This document shows positions 38,477 to 47,458 of a stretch of DNA of 64,000 nucleotides, piece by piece. The stretch is from Cytobacillus suaedae. Lineage in GTDB: Bacteria; Bacillota; Bacilli; Bacillales; Bacillaceae_L. Where the stretch lies: assembly GCA_014960805.1 (NCBI GenBank), contig CP063163.1, positions 3,559,001 through 3,623,000 of the forward strand. Direction: 5' to 3'. Numbering within the stretch: the first letter of the stretch is position 1; each line of letters begins with the position of its first letter. The translations under genes and the position numbers were made by a program. The notes below the pieces were generated by a model. The model was not told the DNA's origin and ran no database searches. It was given only the letters and a program-made list of their open reading frames with translations.

Positions 38477-38689
38477 GAGTGGATTGGAGCGGAAGGCACT
38501 TGACTCCTGCAGGAAGAAGAGGAAAGGTCGAGACCCCACAGGCGCATGCGCCGAGGAGGTAGTTTTTTCACGTCAGTGAAAATAACCCTCGACTTCCTCC
38601 CCGATGGGAATCCGTTCTTGAAAAAGCCGGTAGTTGGGCTTTTTCATAATTCCCCGCGGAAAGCAAGTGCCTGCAGCGCAAAGGAACGG
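38477..38689 (+). repeat. G+C-rich dispersed repeat, copy C (with nested hairpins)
   Basis: Starts GAGTGGATTGGAGCGGAAGG and ends AAAGGAACGG, like copies B and E. It carries two insertions: a small TTTTTCAC / GTGAAAA hairpin near 38565-38585, and the nested GAAAAAGCC / GGCTTTTTC hairpin within GGGAAT / ATTCCC (38606-38654), at the same internal place as in copy A. Confidence 0.85.
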
Positions 38690-38732
38690 TCATAGTTTGA
38701 TGTGAAGACAACTATTTTTTTAGAAAGAGCCT

Positions 38733-39737
38733 TTATTTATCATCATCAACTGCCCACTCGGTTCTTGTTACACAAGTTGTTTGACAATACATTAGTAGAG
38801 CTTGCGCAGCTTTTAATTGAACATGTTTGAGTGGTGAGGATAGATTTCTTAAATTGGTAAACCAGGCATCATAATTGCGCTTTTCAATAAAATCAACATC
38901 ATATGGTGGAAATGGATAATCAAAGTAGCCATTTCGATTTAAAATGACTTTTTTAATTGGCATATCCACTTCATACAGCTGAAATACCTTTTTTACAATC
39001 TTCTCCATCCGATTAAGACCTATTAAAGGTGACAAGACTTTTCTTTCTTTATCCCCATTCCGTTCTAACCAGAACCGCTCCTTTGATCCAAGAAACACAC
39101 TTTCTCTTTCACCTTCAAGAATTGTGATACACCAAGTAGTTGTTGGGCTAATCATAATGATATCAACTTCTATTGGGGCATGTTTTAACACAAAAACTGG
39201 TTTGTACATCACTAAATACGTATCAGGGAACCTTTGCAGAAAATACTTTAAATCCTTATCTGCTTTAAAAGCTGAATCAACAAAGGATTCCTCTCTAATT
39301 GTTGAACTTGCCCACTTCATTTGAAATGTAAAAAGATTTTCTAAAAAATCAATCTTGAGCTCATCTATAGAGTTTGGTGTCGATTGAAAGGATGCTATAA
39401 AGTCATCAGAATCAATCTCATCTTCATCTGTATTTTGTCTTTCTAGTAGAATATCCGCTGGACTAGATTCATCCTCATTTTTACGAACCCTTGAGAAAAG
39501 CTGTTTCAGTGGTGCTAAAACAGACTTCTTATTATCCTCTTTTAACGTTTGGAAACGTTCATATATTTCATGCTTGTTTTGAGCAAACTCACTTAATGTA
39601 TCTAATGAACCATTTTCCCAAGCATTTAAAATATGATTCCACTGTTGCTTTTTTAGTCTTATATACTGACTAGGATATCGATAAATATCAATTTCATATC
39701 GGGAAACGTAGTCTTGTAATTTTATTAGTTGACCCAA
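38733..39737 (-). CDS. NERD-like (nuclease-related) domain protein
   Basis: A 334-residue protein not matched to a named gene. The N-terminal third is helical and charged with an acidic linker (about 85-115). The region about 130-300 looks like a NERD domain: FLENLFTFQMKWAS, then IEVDIIMISPTTTWCITILEG (an ExD...E/K-like core) and PLIGLNRMEKIVKKVF. NERD is a nuclease-related fold of mostly unknown function. The start is TTG at 39737, seven bases after GAGGTGG. It lies 22 bases after lrgB in the same direction. Confidence 0.6.
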   Translation of the reverse strand: MGQLIKLQDYVSRYEIDIYRYPSQYIRLKKQQWNHILNAWENGSLDTLSEFAQNKHEIYERFQTLKEDNKKSVLAPLKQLFSRVRKNEDESSPADILLERQNTDEDEIDSDDFIASFQSTPNSIDELKIDFLENLFTFQMKWASSTIREESFVDSAFKADKDLKYFLQRFPDTYLVMYKPVFVLKHAPIEVDIIMISPTTTWCITILEGERESVFLGSKERFWLERNGDKERKVLSPLIGLNRMEKIVKKVFQLYEVDMPIKKVILNRNGYFDYPFPPYDVDFIEKRNYDAWFTNLRNLSSPLKHVQLKAAQALLMYCQTTCVTRTEWAVDDDK

Positions 39738-39759
39738 CTTTAGACCACCTCATTTCTCT

Positions 39760-40443
39760 TTAAAGAAGCAACGTAACATATGGTAAAAAGATGGCAGCAA
39801 AAACAGCACTTAAAATCATGGAGACCGAGCTAATTGCTCCCTCACGTTCACCAATTTCTAATGCTTTTGACGTACCAATACCATGAGCGGCAGCTCCAAA
39901 TCCCATCCCTATCCCAATATAATGAGTTACACCACACCCCTTTAATAGAGACGGACCACACACTGCTCCTGCTATTCCAGCAATCATTACATATACTGCT
40001 GCAAGTGAAGGTACCCCACCTATCTCTCCTGCTATATCCATAGCAACAGGGGAAGTTACTGACTTTGGTAGGATAGATAGCATAAGTTCCTTTTCAAGAC
40101 CAATTAAAATTGACAAAAGGATTCCTGTAAGTAGTGAGATAAATGTACCACTTAAGACCCCTGCCACAATAGGAATAAAATACTTCTTAAGCAACTTTCT
40201 ATGTTGATACAAAGGGAAAGCAAGTGCTACCACCGCCGGCCCTAATAACTCATCAATCCATTTACCACCGATCATATATTCCTCATAAGAAAAGCTAAAA
40301 AGAGATAATAGTACTATAAGTGCTAAGGTTGTGGTTGCAATTGGAACTAGAAAAGGCGAAGGTGTTTTTTGATAAAGGACCCTCATTCCATTATAGAGGA
40401 TAAGAGTTAACGTGATCATGAAAACAGCAAGTAGTAGGTTCAC
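39760..40443 (-). CDS. lrgB: LrgB-family membrane protein
   Basis: A 227-residue polytopic membrane protein of the LrgB/CidB family, with six or more hydrophobic segments and the family motif LLSILPKSVTSPVAMDIA (about residues 125-142). Such proteins work with LrgA/CidA as holin/antiholin-like or pyruvate-transport systems. The start is GTG at 40443, eight bases after GGGGG and overlapping the lrgA stop (GTGA), so the two are translationally coupled. The specific paralogue is uncertain. Confidence 0.9.
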   Translation of the reverse strand: MNLLLAVFMITLTLILYNGMRVLYQKTPSPFLVPIATTTLALIVLLSLFSFSYEEYMIGGKWIDELLGPAVVALAFPLYQHRKLLKKYFIPIVAGVLSGTFISLLTGILLSILIGLEKELMLSILPKSVTSPVAMDIAGEIGGVPSLAAVYVMIAGIAGAVCGPSLLKGCGVTHYIGIGMGFGAAAHGIGTSKALEIGEREGAISSVSMILSAVFAAIFLPYVTLLL

Positions 40444-40832
40444 GCTTCAAACCCCCTGCCAATATTCTTATTCTTATCGTTTTTAGTAGAAATAAAATCT
40501 GCAACTCTAGCTGAAATAATCATGACCAAAAAGGTACTAACCAACACGATAGCAACAGATAGTAGTCCCTTTCCCTTAAACAATGGGAAATAATTCATTA
40601 ATCCAACTGTTGCCGGTAGGAATAATAATGGAAGTCTTGATAATAAAAACTGTGTCCCCAAAGATAACCACTTCTCTTTTACTACCTTTAGCTGTAATAG
40701 GCATAATAAAAGGAGCATCCCAATAATACTCCCGGGAATCGACAAGTCAAAAAAAGATTGAATCGACATTCCTATAAGGTATATTCCGTAAAGTATACAA
40801 AGTTGGAGAATAGTTAGGAAAGCCTTCTTCAT
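40440..40832 (-). CDS. lrgA: LrgA/CidA-family holin-like protein
   Basis: A 130-residue membrane protein with four predicted helices; SFFDLSIPGSIIGMLLLL and FLPATVGLMNYF mark the LrgA/CidA family. Partner of the LrgB-type protein encoded directly downstream with a four-base overlap. The ATG at 40832 follows GAAGGAG. No LytTR regulator gene is adjacent in the window. Probable role in murein hydrolase control or pyruvate uptake (family-based). Confidence 0.9.
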   Translation of the reverse strand: MKKAFLTILQLCILYGIYLIGMSIQSFFDLSIPGSIIGMLLLLCLLQLKVVKEKWLSLGTQFLLSRLPLLFLPATVGLMNYFPLFKGKGLLSVAIVLVSTFLVMIISARVADFISTKNDKNKNIGRGFEA

Positions 40833-40874
40833 TTTTATCTCCTTCTCTTTTGTAATAACACTTACCCTATTTTA

Positions 40875-41450
40875 CTACTTTGCTTCAAGAGGATAAATAG
40901 AAAGTGGTTGGTATTTTGGGAGCCGGTTTATATGAGTCTGATATAAAACGATATGTCCCGCATTAAACTTAGAAAATTCTTCTTTTGGCTGGACCATGCT
41001 TTTTAACGTTTCCATTTCAAAAGGATCCTTAGACATCCATTTTCTAGCTAATGTTATATGCGGCTTATATGGACGGTCCTCTAATTTAAAGCCAATTTCA
41101 GTACAAGCCTGATAAATATCTTTTTGTAATTGCAATAAATAGTTCTGCTCTTTAAGTGCACTCCAGAGTATCCTTGGTGAGTCTGATTTTCCAAAGATTC
41201 CAAATCCATCAAGCTCTAAAGTAAACGATGAATGCTTTGCACTAACTATTTTTAATTTTCCTTTTACTGCTCCCATTTGCGATAGAGACGAAGGGTTACC
41301 TAAAAAAGCCAAAGTTATATGTAAATCCTGTGGGTGAACCCACGTCTTAAAAGGAAGTTTTGGTTCAACAAGCTCTTTAACACCCGTTAAAACCTCTCGA
41401 ATAGGTTGCGGTAAAGATAATGCAATAAAATAATGTGTTTGCTGAGTCAT
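40875..41450 (-). CDS. thpR: RNA 2',3'-cyclic phosphodiesterase
   Basis: A 191-residue 2H phosphoesterase, formerly called 2'-5' RNA ligase LigT; YtlP in B. subtilis. Both catalytic HxT motifs are visible: HITLAF (about residues 45-50) and HITLAR (about 131-136). It hydrolyses 2',3'-cyclic phosphate ends of RNA. The ATG at 41450 follows AAAGGAG. It lies upstream of lrgA on the same strand with a gap of 42 bases. Confidence 0.92.
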   Translation of the reverse strand: MTQQTHYFIALSLPQPIREVLTGVKELVEPKLPFKTWVHPQDLHITLAFLGNPSSLSQMGAVKGKLKIVSAKHSSFTLELDGFGIFGKSDSPRILWSALKEQNYLLQLQKDIYQACTEIGFKLEDRPYKPHITLARKWMSKDPFEMETLKSMVQPKEEFSKFNAGHIVLYQTHINRLPKYQPLSIYPLEAK

Positions 41451-41648
41451 TTCAATAGCTCTCCTTTTGCGATATTTTACCGGATTTTTATTTAAAATAT
41501 ATTTTAACTTAAATAGTAAGAGAAAGCACCTTACCTAGTTTTCAGCTATAATCAGAACTAATTCATTAATTCCAACATACTAGATAGGATTTTTTAGAAT
41601 TGATATAATAAAGTAGAGCTAAAAAAAGATTTAAGGGAAGTGACATAA

Positions 41649-42581
41649 ATGCGTGTTGTTAACAACATGGCTGAATTAATCGGAAACACTCCACTTGTTA
41701 AATTAAACAAAATTGGGCCGAAGGATGGCGCCTCAATTTATTTAAAATTAGAGTTTTTCAACCCAAGTGGAAGTGTTAAGGATAGAGCAGCATACAATAT
41801 GATCGTTCAAGCAGAAGAGCAAGGTCTTTTAAATAGCAATTCGACGATTATTGAACCTACAAGCGGAAATACAGGGATTGGATTGGCAATGAATGCTGCT
41901 GCTCGTGGATACAAAGCAATACTAGTTATGCCTGATACCATGACAGCTGAACGTATTAATCTTCTAAAAGCGTATGGTGCAGAAGTAGTTTTAACTCCAG
42001 GAGACGAAAAAATGCCTGGTGCTATCAAAAAAGCTAATGAACTTGCTAAAGACATTCCTGATAGCTTTGTTCCCATGCAATTTGAAAATAATGCAAATCC
42101 AGACGCACATCGTCATACAACAGCTATTGAAATAATTGAAGCCATGAAGGAGCTCGGAAAGCCACTTTCAGCTTTTGTAGCCACTGCTGGAACTGGTGGT
42201 ACAATAACTGGTACTGGAGAAGCACTTAAAGAACACTATGCGGATCTTACTGTTCATGTCGTTGAACCAGCTGGATCACCGGTTCTTTCTGGAGGAAAGC
42301 CTGGAAAGCATAAACTTGTTGGAACAAGCCCTGGGTTTATCCCAGACATTTTAAACCAGAATGTCTATGATGAAATTTTTAAAATTGAAGATGATGAAGC
42401 ATACGAAATCACTAGGAGTCTTGCTCGAGAAGAAGGAATTCTTGTTGGTCCCTCTTCAGGTGCTGCTTGTTTCGCAGCTATACAAGTAGCAAAACGCCTT
42501 ACTCCACAAGATGTGGTAGTATGTATTGCCTGCGACACAGGTGAAAGATATCTATCAAGTGACGTTTTTGACTTTTCATAA
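41649..42581 (+). CDS. ytkP: cysteine synthase-like protein YtkP
   Basis: A 310-residue PLP-dependent beta-replacement enzyme of the O-acetylserine sulfhydrylase family. The PLP lysine is in NPSGSVKDRAA (about residues 37-47), with PTSGNTGIG (about 71-79), the phosphate loop GTGGTITGTG, and GPSSGAA (about 264-270). It would make cysteine from O-acetylserine and sulfide. In B. subtilis ytkP sits at this site and is distinct from the main cysK. The ATG follows AAGGGAAGTG. No T-box or S-box is visible upstream. Confidence 0.92.
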   Translation: MRVVNNMAELIGNTPLVKLNKIGPKDGASIYLKLEFFNPSGSVKDRAAYNMIVQAEEQGLLNSNSTIIEPTSGNTGIGLAMNAAARGYKAILVMPDTMTAERINLLKAYGAEVVLTPGDEKMPGAIKKANELAKDIPDSFVPMQFENNANPDAHRHTTAIEIIEAMKELGKPLSAFVATAGTGGTITGTGEALKEHYADLTVHVVEPAGSPVLSGGKPGKHKLVGTSPGFIPDILNQNVYDEIFKIEDDEAYEITRSLAREEGILVGPSSGAACFAAIQVAKRLTPQDVVVCIACDTGERYLSSDVFDFS

Positions 42582-42597
42582 TTTGATTTAATCCATT

Positions 42598-42632
42598 AAA
42601 AAGAGAGCCAAATACAAAGGCTCTCTTTTTTA
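42598..42632. terminator. bidirectional terminator between ytkP and MFS gene
   Basis: AAAGAGAGCC / GGCTCTCTTT with A and T runs, between convergent genes. Confidence 0.8.
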
Positions 42633-43823
42633 ATAGGCTATAGTAGGAGTAGTTATTTTTTTCTCCAAATAGACGATAATTAGAACTAACATTAGACCAA
42701 TGATTGTTAATAACCCATAAAATAAGTAAAGATGGTTTATTGAGAAAGCCTCTAAAATAAATCCTCCTACAAACGTACAAAACCAGGTTCCTAATCCATT
42801 TCCAACAGCAGAGTAAAGAGAAACCGCAGTGACTCTTACTTCTCCAGGTGAAATGTCTCTAACATACTGTAGAGCAGCAGGTATATAAAGTCCGACTGAA
42901 AATCCTTGAGCAACAATAGTGGCAAACACAAGATATAGAGGAGGATCAAAGAAATACAGTATCCATCTCAATCCCGAAATAAGGCCTGCCAATATCACAA
43001 CCTGTAGCATTCCTATTTTTTGAATCCACTGACCTGCAAACTTCATAAAGGGAGCTTCACTTCCTGCTCCTAACATAAAAGCTATCCCTACCCCAGTAAG
43101 AGTTCCACCTAGTTCTCTAATATAAAGTCCAAAGTAAAAATTATTGGATAGGATGGGTCCAAAAATTAAAAACGTAGTTAGTAAGAATAATAAAAAACGA
43201 GGCATTTTTACCAACCGTGAAACTCCAGTTTTAATATTAATTTGCATTGGATTACTTTCATCAGGTAACTTCCAAGCAAAAACGGATGAGACAAGTAGCA
43301 TAAGAATAAAGACATAAAAAATGATGGAAAGAGAAAAAGTTTCAGATAGATTTCCTACAATTAACACAGCTACTGCGAAGCCAAGCGCTCCCCACAATCT
43401 TATCGAGCCATAATTACCTTTTGTTTTTTGAACATAAGATAATGCCATACTATCTGAAATTGGCACGACTGCACTTTGGGTAACAGCTAATAAGGCTGCA
43501 AATAGAATAAACCAAATATAGGATTCTACAAAAGAATACCCCACTCCAATTATGGCCGTACAAATGATGGTAATGGTTAATACAAGTTTAGGCTTTTGAG
43601 TGTAATCACTTATAAGTCCCCAAACAGGTTGGGTTAAGATTGTAACAACAGGACTGATAGACATAATTGTCCCGATTTGTGCACCTGTTAGACCAACAGT
43701 ATCATTTAGGTAAACAGCTAGTAGTGGGAAAAGAGAACCTAAACCGAAAAATATAAAAAAATAAAAAAGCGTAAACGTTAATTTAGCACTTTGATTCTTT
43801 TGCTTATGAGTGGATAATTCCAT
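42630..43823 (-). CDS. MFS transporter
   Basis: A 397-residue major facilitator superfamily carrier with about 12 membrane helices. The loop 2-3 signature appears as PVWGLISDYTQKPK (about residues 67-80), and the protein resembles the oligosaccharide/nucleoside or 3-phenylpropionate-type branch of MFS carriers (YwbF-like). The substrate cannot be told. The ATG follows AAGAAGG. It is monocistronic, downstream of pepV but separated by a terminator. Confidence 0.88.
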   Translation of the reverse strand: MELSTHKQKNQSAKLTFTLFYFFIFFGLGSLFPLLAVYLNDTVGLTGAQIGTIMSISPVVTILTQPVWGLISDYTQKPKLVLTITIICTAIIGVGYSFVESYIWFILFAALLAVTQSAVVPISDSMALSYVQKTKGNYGSIRLWGALGFAVAVLIVGNLSETFSLSIIFYVFILMLLVSSVFAWKLPDESNPMQINIKTGVSRLVKMPRFLLFLLTTFLIFGPILSNNFYFGLYIRELGGTLTGVGIAFMLGAGSEAPFMKFAGQWIQKIGMLQVVILAGLISGLRWILYFFDPPLYLVFATIVAQGFSVGLYIPAALQYVRDISPGEVRVTAVSLYSAVGNGLGTWFCTFVGGFILEAFSINHLYLFYGLLTIIGLMLVLIIVYLEKKITTPTIAY

Positions 43824-43860
43824 GTAGGAGCCTTCTTTCTTTGGTGCACTTTTACAATAG

Positions 43861-43897
43861 TTAATAACCGCTCTCTTAGTAGAGAACGGTTATTAAA
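43861..43897 (-). terminator. pepV terminator
   Basis: AATAACCG ... CGGTTATT stem with an inner CTCT/AGAG pair, just after the pepV stop. Confidence 0.7.
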
Positions 43898-43931
43898 ATA
43901 AATAGTAGCATATTATACATAAATTTGGTAA

Positions 43932-45359
43932 TTATATTTTACCTAACTCACTTATTGCTTGTGCGTAGATAGCAGTTGCTTTCAGCAAATCTTCAATAAT
44001 AATATATTCATCTTTTTGGTGGGCACTATCTGGACGTCCAGGAAATAATGGTCCAAATGCCACTCCTGCTTTCAATGATCGAGCATACGTCCCACCACCA
44101 ATCGAAATAAGAGTAGCTTCCTCCCCTGTTTGCTCTTCATACACCTTTTGTAAGGTTTTAACTAATGTATGGTTTTTGTCAACATGATGGGGCTTTGAAT
44201 CACTGAAATTTCTTAATGCAAATGAATTTAGTCCAGCCACCTCTTCAATTTTCTCTCTTGTTTTTTCCATATCATTTGTAACTGGATAACGAAGATTAAT
44301 TCCGATACTGCCTCCAGTCTTATTAGTATAGGTCATTTTCCCAACGTTAATTGTTAAGTCACCTGTGATTTCGTCAGAATAACGTACTCCAAACTTTTCC
44401 CCGCGGGAATCTTCAAAAAAGTAATCTGAAAGAAAAGAAATAAACCTAGATGCATCCTCGTCAAGTTGGATCTTCTTAAGAAAAGAAGCCAGTAGTAATC
44501 CTGCATTCTTACCTTTCTTAGGTTCCATTCCATGTGCAGACTGACCTTCTAATTCAAAGATTAATGTACCACCCTCTACATAGCCCTTTCCAAGTAGTTG
44601 ATTTTGAGTTATGTAGTGTTTAAATTCTGCAAGTAGCTTATCATCATGATTTGTAGTATTGAGTCGTGCCTCGGCAAAGTCTGGTACCATATTATAGCGA
44701 CGACCAGATTGGAAAGACTTCAGAACGATCATTTGTTCAAGTGATGATGTATCACTATCAGGATTGGCCTTCATTTCTAAATCAAAATCAGCAATTCCCT
44801 TTTCTGCATAGATAATTGGGAAATCAGCATCTGGAGCAAAACCCATAGTAGGCATCTCTTCATGTTTAAAGTAATGTTCTACACAACGCCAATTGCTTTC
44901 TTCATCTGTTCCGATAATCATACGTATTCGTTTATTTAAAGGAAGCCCTAACTCTTTAACAATCCTCATCGCATAATAAGCAGCCATAGTGGGGCCTTTA
45001 TCGTCAATAGCTCCTCTTGCAAATATCTTTCCTTCACGAATGTCAGCCCCAAACGGGTCGCTTGACCATCCGTCACCTTCAGGAACTACATCGACATGAC
45101 AAAGAATTCCGACTAACTCTTCACCTTTGCCCATTTCAATATGCCCAGCTAATCCATCTACATTTTTCGCTAAGAAACCATCGTTACTTCCTTTTGCTAA
45201 CAGATACTGAAGGGCAGCATCAATTCCTTCTCCTAACGGAGCATCCTCTGTACCATTCTCTTCATCAAGGATACTCTTGATTCTCAAAAATTCTTGAGTA
45301 TCCTTTACCAGTTCGTCTTGCCTCTTTAAGACTTCTTCCATCCAATTAATCGTACTCAT
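43932..45359 (-). CDS. pepV: dipeptidase PepV (M20 family)
   Basis: A 475-residue cytosolic zinc dipeptidase; YtjP in B. subtilis. M20 metal ligands are visible in LCHVDVVPEGDGW (about residues 85-97), the bridging ARGAIDDKGP (about 117-126), GTDEESNWR (about 151-159) and DADFPIIYAEKG. The second of two adjacent ATGs (45359) has the better spacing from GGAGG. It has its own terminator. Confidence 0.95.
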   Translation of the reverse strand: MSTINWMEEVLKRQDELVKDTQEFLRIKSILDEENGTEDAPLGEGIDAALQYLLAKGSNDGFLAKNVDGLAGHIEMGKGEELVGILCHVDVVPEGDGWSSDPFGADIREGKIFARGAIDDKGPTMAAYYAMRIVKELGLPLNKRIRMIIGTDEESNWRCVEHYFKHEEMPTMGFAPDADFPIIYAEKGIADFDLEMKANPDSDTSSLEQMIVLKSFQSGRRYNMVPDFAEARLNTTNHDDKLLAEFKHYITQNQLLGKGYVEGGTLIFELEGQSAHGMEPKKGKNAGLLLASFLKKIQLDEDASRFISFLSDYFFEDSRGEKFGVRYSDEITGDLTINVGKMTYTNKTGGSIGINLRYPVTNDMEKTREKIEEVAGLNSFALRNFSDSKPHHVDKNHTLVKTLQKVYEEQTGEEATLISIGGGTYARSLKAGVAFGPLFPGRPDSAHQKDEYIIIEDLLKATAIYAQAISELGKI

Positions 45360-45374
45360 CATAAACCTCCAACT

Positions 45375-45391
45375 CGGGGGCCTGACCCCCG
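45375..45391. repeat. short G/C palindrome
   Basis: CGGGGGCCTGACCCCCG is a perfect stem with a short loop in the gap between the M48 gene and pepV. It is in the wrong context for a T-tailed terminator and may be a dispersed palindromic repeat. Confidence 0.5.
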
Positions 45392-45460
45392 TTACGTTAA
45401 TGCGTTATAGTAATAAAATTAAACTTTACAGCCCTAATTAAGATTATATCTAATTTGAGG

Positions 45461-46777
45461 TTATTTTTGAGTAGCAGTATTTAATAATGTTAAAATTTCT
45501 TGATTCTGATAGTCTTTTGCTAAGTCTAGCGCTGTAGTCCCACTAACATCTGTTATTAGTGGATCAGCACCATATTCTAATAATAGCTCAACCATCTCAG
45601 GAGAATCATAGCTAACGGCATCCATTAGAGGAGTAGTACCATAAATATCAACTGCATTTACATCTGCACCAGCATCTAACAACAGCCTTGCCGTTTCAAT
45701 ACTAGGGCTAGCATCTACTTCGATACCCTCTTCATAAGTAAAGTTGATTCCGTAAATTGTCCAATGGAGAGGAGTTGACCCTTCGGAATCACTAACATTA
45801 ACCTCTGCTCCTTCGTCAATTAAACCCTGAACCTTCTCTAAATCTGCCTCATAAGCAGCATCCATTAATGGCGTAGTTTCTTCTACACCTAAAACGAAAT
45901 CAGTCCATAAAGAGGAATTCATTATTCTGTCAATTGTAATATAACTTCCACCGACAAAGATAGCAAAACCAAGTGTTAGCCCCACAATTCCAATAACAAC
46001 TCCTCGCTTGCTTTCTTTATAATATGGGAAGTCTATATCCATAAATTTTGCGACTTCTTGAATACGTTTAGGTAAGTGTGGGTGTGTAGAAATTTTCTCC
46101 GATAACCAAACAAAAAAGCCTGACTCATCCTTAACTTGTTTTAAATAAGCATCATGATTAACAGATTTATATAATGTTCTACCTATAGCCAAAATAGTTA
46201 ACCCATTTTTTGCAGCTTCAAACTTATTCGTGTAATACCCGGCATAACGATCACACGTATATTCACACGCTCGAGAATAAGCCTCCCCAATAAAAGGAAC
46301 CCACATAGCAGGTAGAATGGCCATTTGTATGGTTATATGACGCCTCTTGATATGTGCAAGTTCATGCGCAAGGATAAAATGCACTTCATCCTCAGCATCC
46401 ATTTCAATTAATTCAAAGATATCAGAGTATAAAACAACCATATTCCTTCTAAAAAACTTGGTTGCAAAAGCATTCAACAGTCCTCCTGACTCCATCACAT
46501 AAATATCTGGTACCTTTTCAAGCTTCATTTCTAAACAAATTTGTATTGCTCGCTCATATACTAACGGAAATTGACTTTCACCAATTTTGACAGCATTCCT
46601 TCTTATAGATCCAATCATTAAGAAATGTAAAATAAGTGAAAATAAAACTAAGAATACAATAAAAAATAGGCCTATGATCGAAAAGAGGAAGGCAATATAA
46701 ATACCTACACTTATTAAAATGCAAAATATAAAATAGAAATCCTCTTTAGGATGAACCAGTCGTTTTGTATTTTCCAT
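45461..46777 (-). CDS. M48 metalloprotease fused to ankyrin repeats
   Basis: A 438-residue membrane protein. Two N-terminal helices lie at about 15-57, then an M48 (HtpX/Ste24-like) peptidase with HELAH (138-142) and the third zinc ligand Glu172 in EYTCDRYA. Another membrane helix is near 264-286, followed by three to four ankyrin repeats (about 300-435; TPLMDAAYEADLEKV, GSTPLHWTI, GTTPLMDAV, GTTALDLAK). Protease membrane topology suggests that the ankyrin part could present or bind substrates (inference). The ATG follows AAAGGG. Neighbours give no further clue. Confidence 0.88.
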   Translation of the reverse strand: MENTKRLVHPKEDFYFIFCILISVGIYIAFLFSIIGLFFIVFLVLFSLILHFLMIGSIRRNAVKIGESQFPLVYERAIQICLEMKLEKVPDIYVMESGGLLNAFATKFFRRNMVVLYSDIFELIEMDAEDEVHFILAHELAHIKRRHITIQMAILPAMWVPFIGEAYSRACEYTCDRYAGYYTNKFEAAKNGLTILAIGRTLYKSVNHDAYLKQVKDESGFFVWLSEKISTHPHLPKRIQEVAKFMDIDFPYYKESKRGVVIGIVGLTLGFAIFVGGSYITIDRIMNSSLWTDFVLGVEETTPLMDAAYEADLEKVQGLIDEGAEVNVSDSEGSTPLHWTIYGINFTYEEGIEVDASPSIETARLLLDAGADVNAVDIYGTTPLMDAVSYDSPEMVELLLEYGADPLITDVSGTTALDLAKDYQNQEILTLLNTATQK

Positions 46778-47119
46778 TTTAAAAAAACCCTTTCTAATTA
46801 AGATTACTTTTAATATGTGGTAAACGACAGATTCAATTCACTATGAGAAATTTGTAAAAAAATGAAGGATATTTGGAAAATATAGCGAAGTAGTCATACT
46901 ATTCTGATTAGGACTATATAGATTAGTAAAACTTCTAAGTGAGGTGATAAATGACCTATAGGTTCCTTTTTGACATAGGTAATTATGTAAATAGTTTGTA
47001 AATTTCCGTTTTGTCCTAGAAATAATCATTTTGATTGTGTAAAATAGAAGATGAAGTTACATCACGAACACTTATCGAAGAACGTTGTGCCATGCGAAAA
47101 AATGATAAGGAGTGGTTTT
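46778..47119. other. AT-rich intergenic region before ytzE
   Basis: It contains promoters for the divergent M48 and ytzE genes, presumably. A 16-codon frame (46951-47001) follows GAGGTG and might be translated, but nothing supports a function. No hairpin or repeat was seen. Confidence 0.4.
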
Positions 47120-47341
47120 TTGAAGAATTCAACAAACCGGATGCTAACCCGTATCAAATCAGTCTACATGTTTATAAATGAGAAAGGAACTGTGTCAACA
47201 CAGGAACTTGTTGATGAATTTGGTATAACTCCTCGTACAATCCAGCGCGATTTAAATGTGTTAGCATATAACGATTTGGTGCGCAGTCCAAGTCGTGGCA
47301 AATGGACGACAACAAAAAAGAAAATAAAATTAACATCTTAG
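47120..47341 (+). CDS. ytzE: DeoR-type helix-turn-helix protein YtzE
   Basis: A 73-residue stand-alone DNA-binding domain with the DeoR-type winged helix-turn-helix (TQELVDEFGITPRTIQRDLN, about residues 26-45) and no ligand-binding domain. The frame begins at a TTG (47120), seven bases after AAGGAG; an upstream ATG at 47062 in another context and other in-frame starts have no ribosome site. YtzE of B. subtilis has the same size and start. Targets unknown. Confidence 0.88.
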   Translation: MKNSTNRMLTRIKSVYMFINEKGTVSTQELVDEFGITPRTIQRDLNVLAYNDLVRSPSRGKWTTTKKKIKLTS

Positions 47342-47427
47342 GAAGCTAAAATAATTACAATTCAAATTGAATTAGACAATATACATAAATGTACTGTTAA
47401 CAAATCTAAATCACTAAATATGACCCG

Positions 47428-47458
47428 AAAAAAAGCGACCTATTACTGGTCGCTTTTC
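47428..47458 (-). terminator. terminator overlapping 3' end of ytzG
   Basis: Minus-strand AAAAGCGACC / GGTCGCTTTT followed by T's. The ytzG stop codon lies in the loop. Confidence 0.8.

Noticed and set aside
46951-47001. 16-codon frame after GAGGTG upstream of ytzE
   Set aside because: Short frames with a chance Shine-Dalgarno are common; no attenuator-like hairpin follows.
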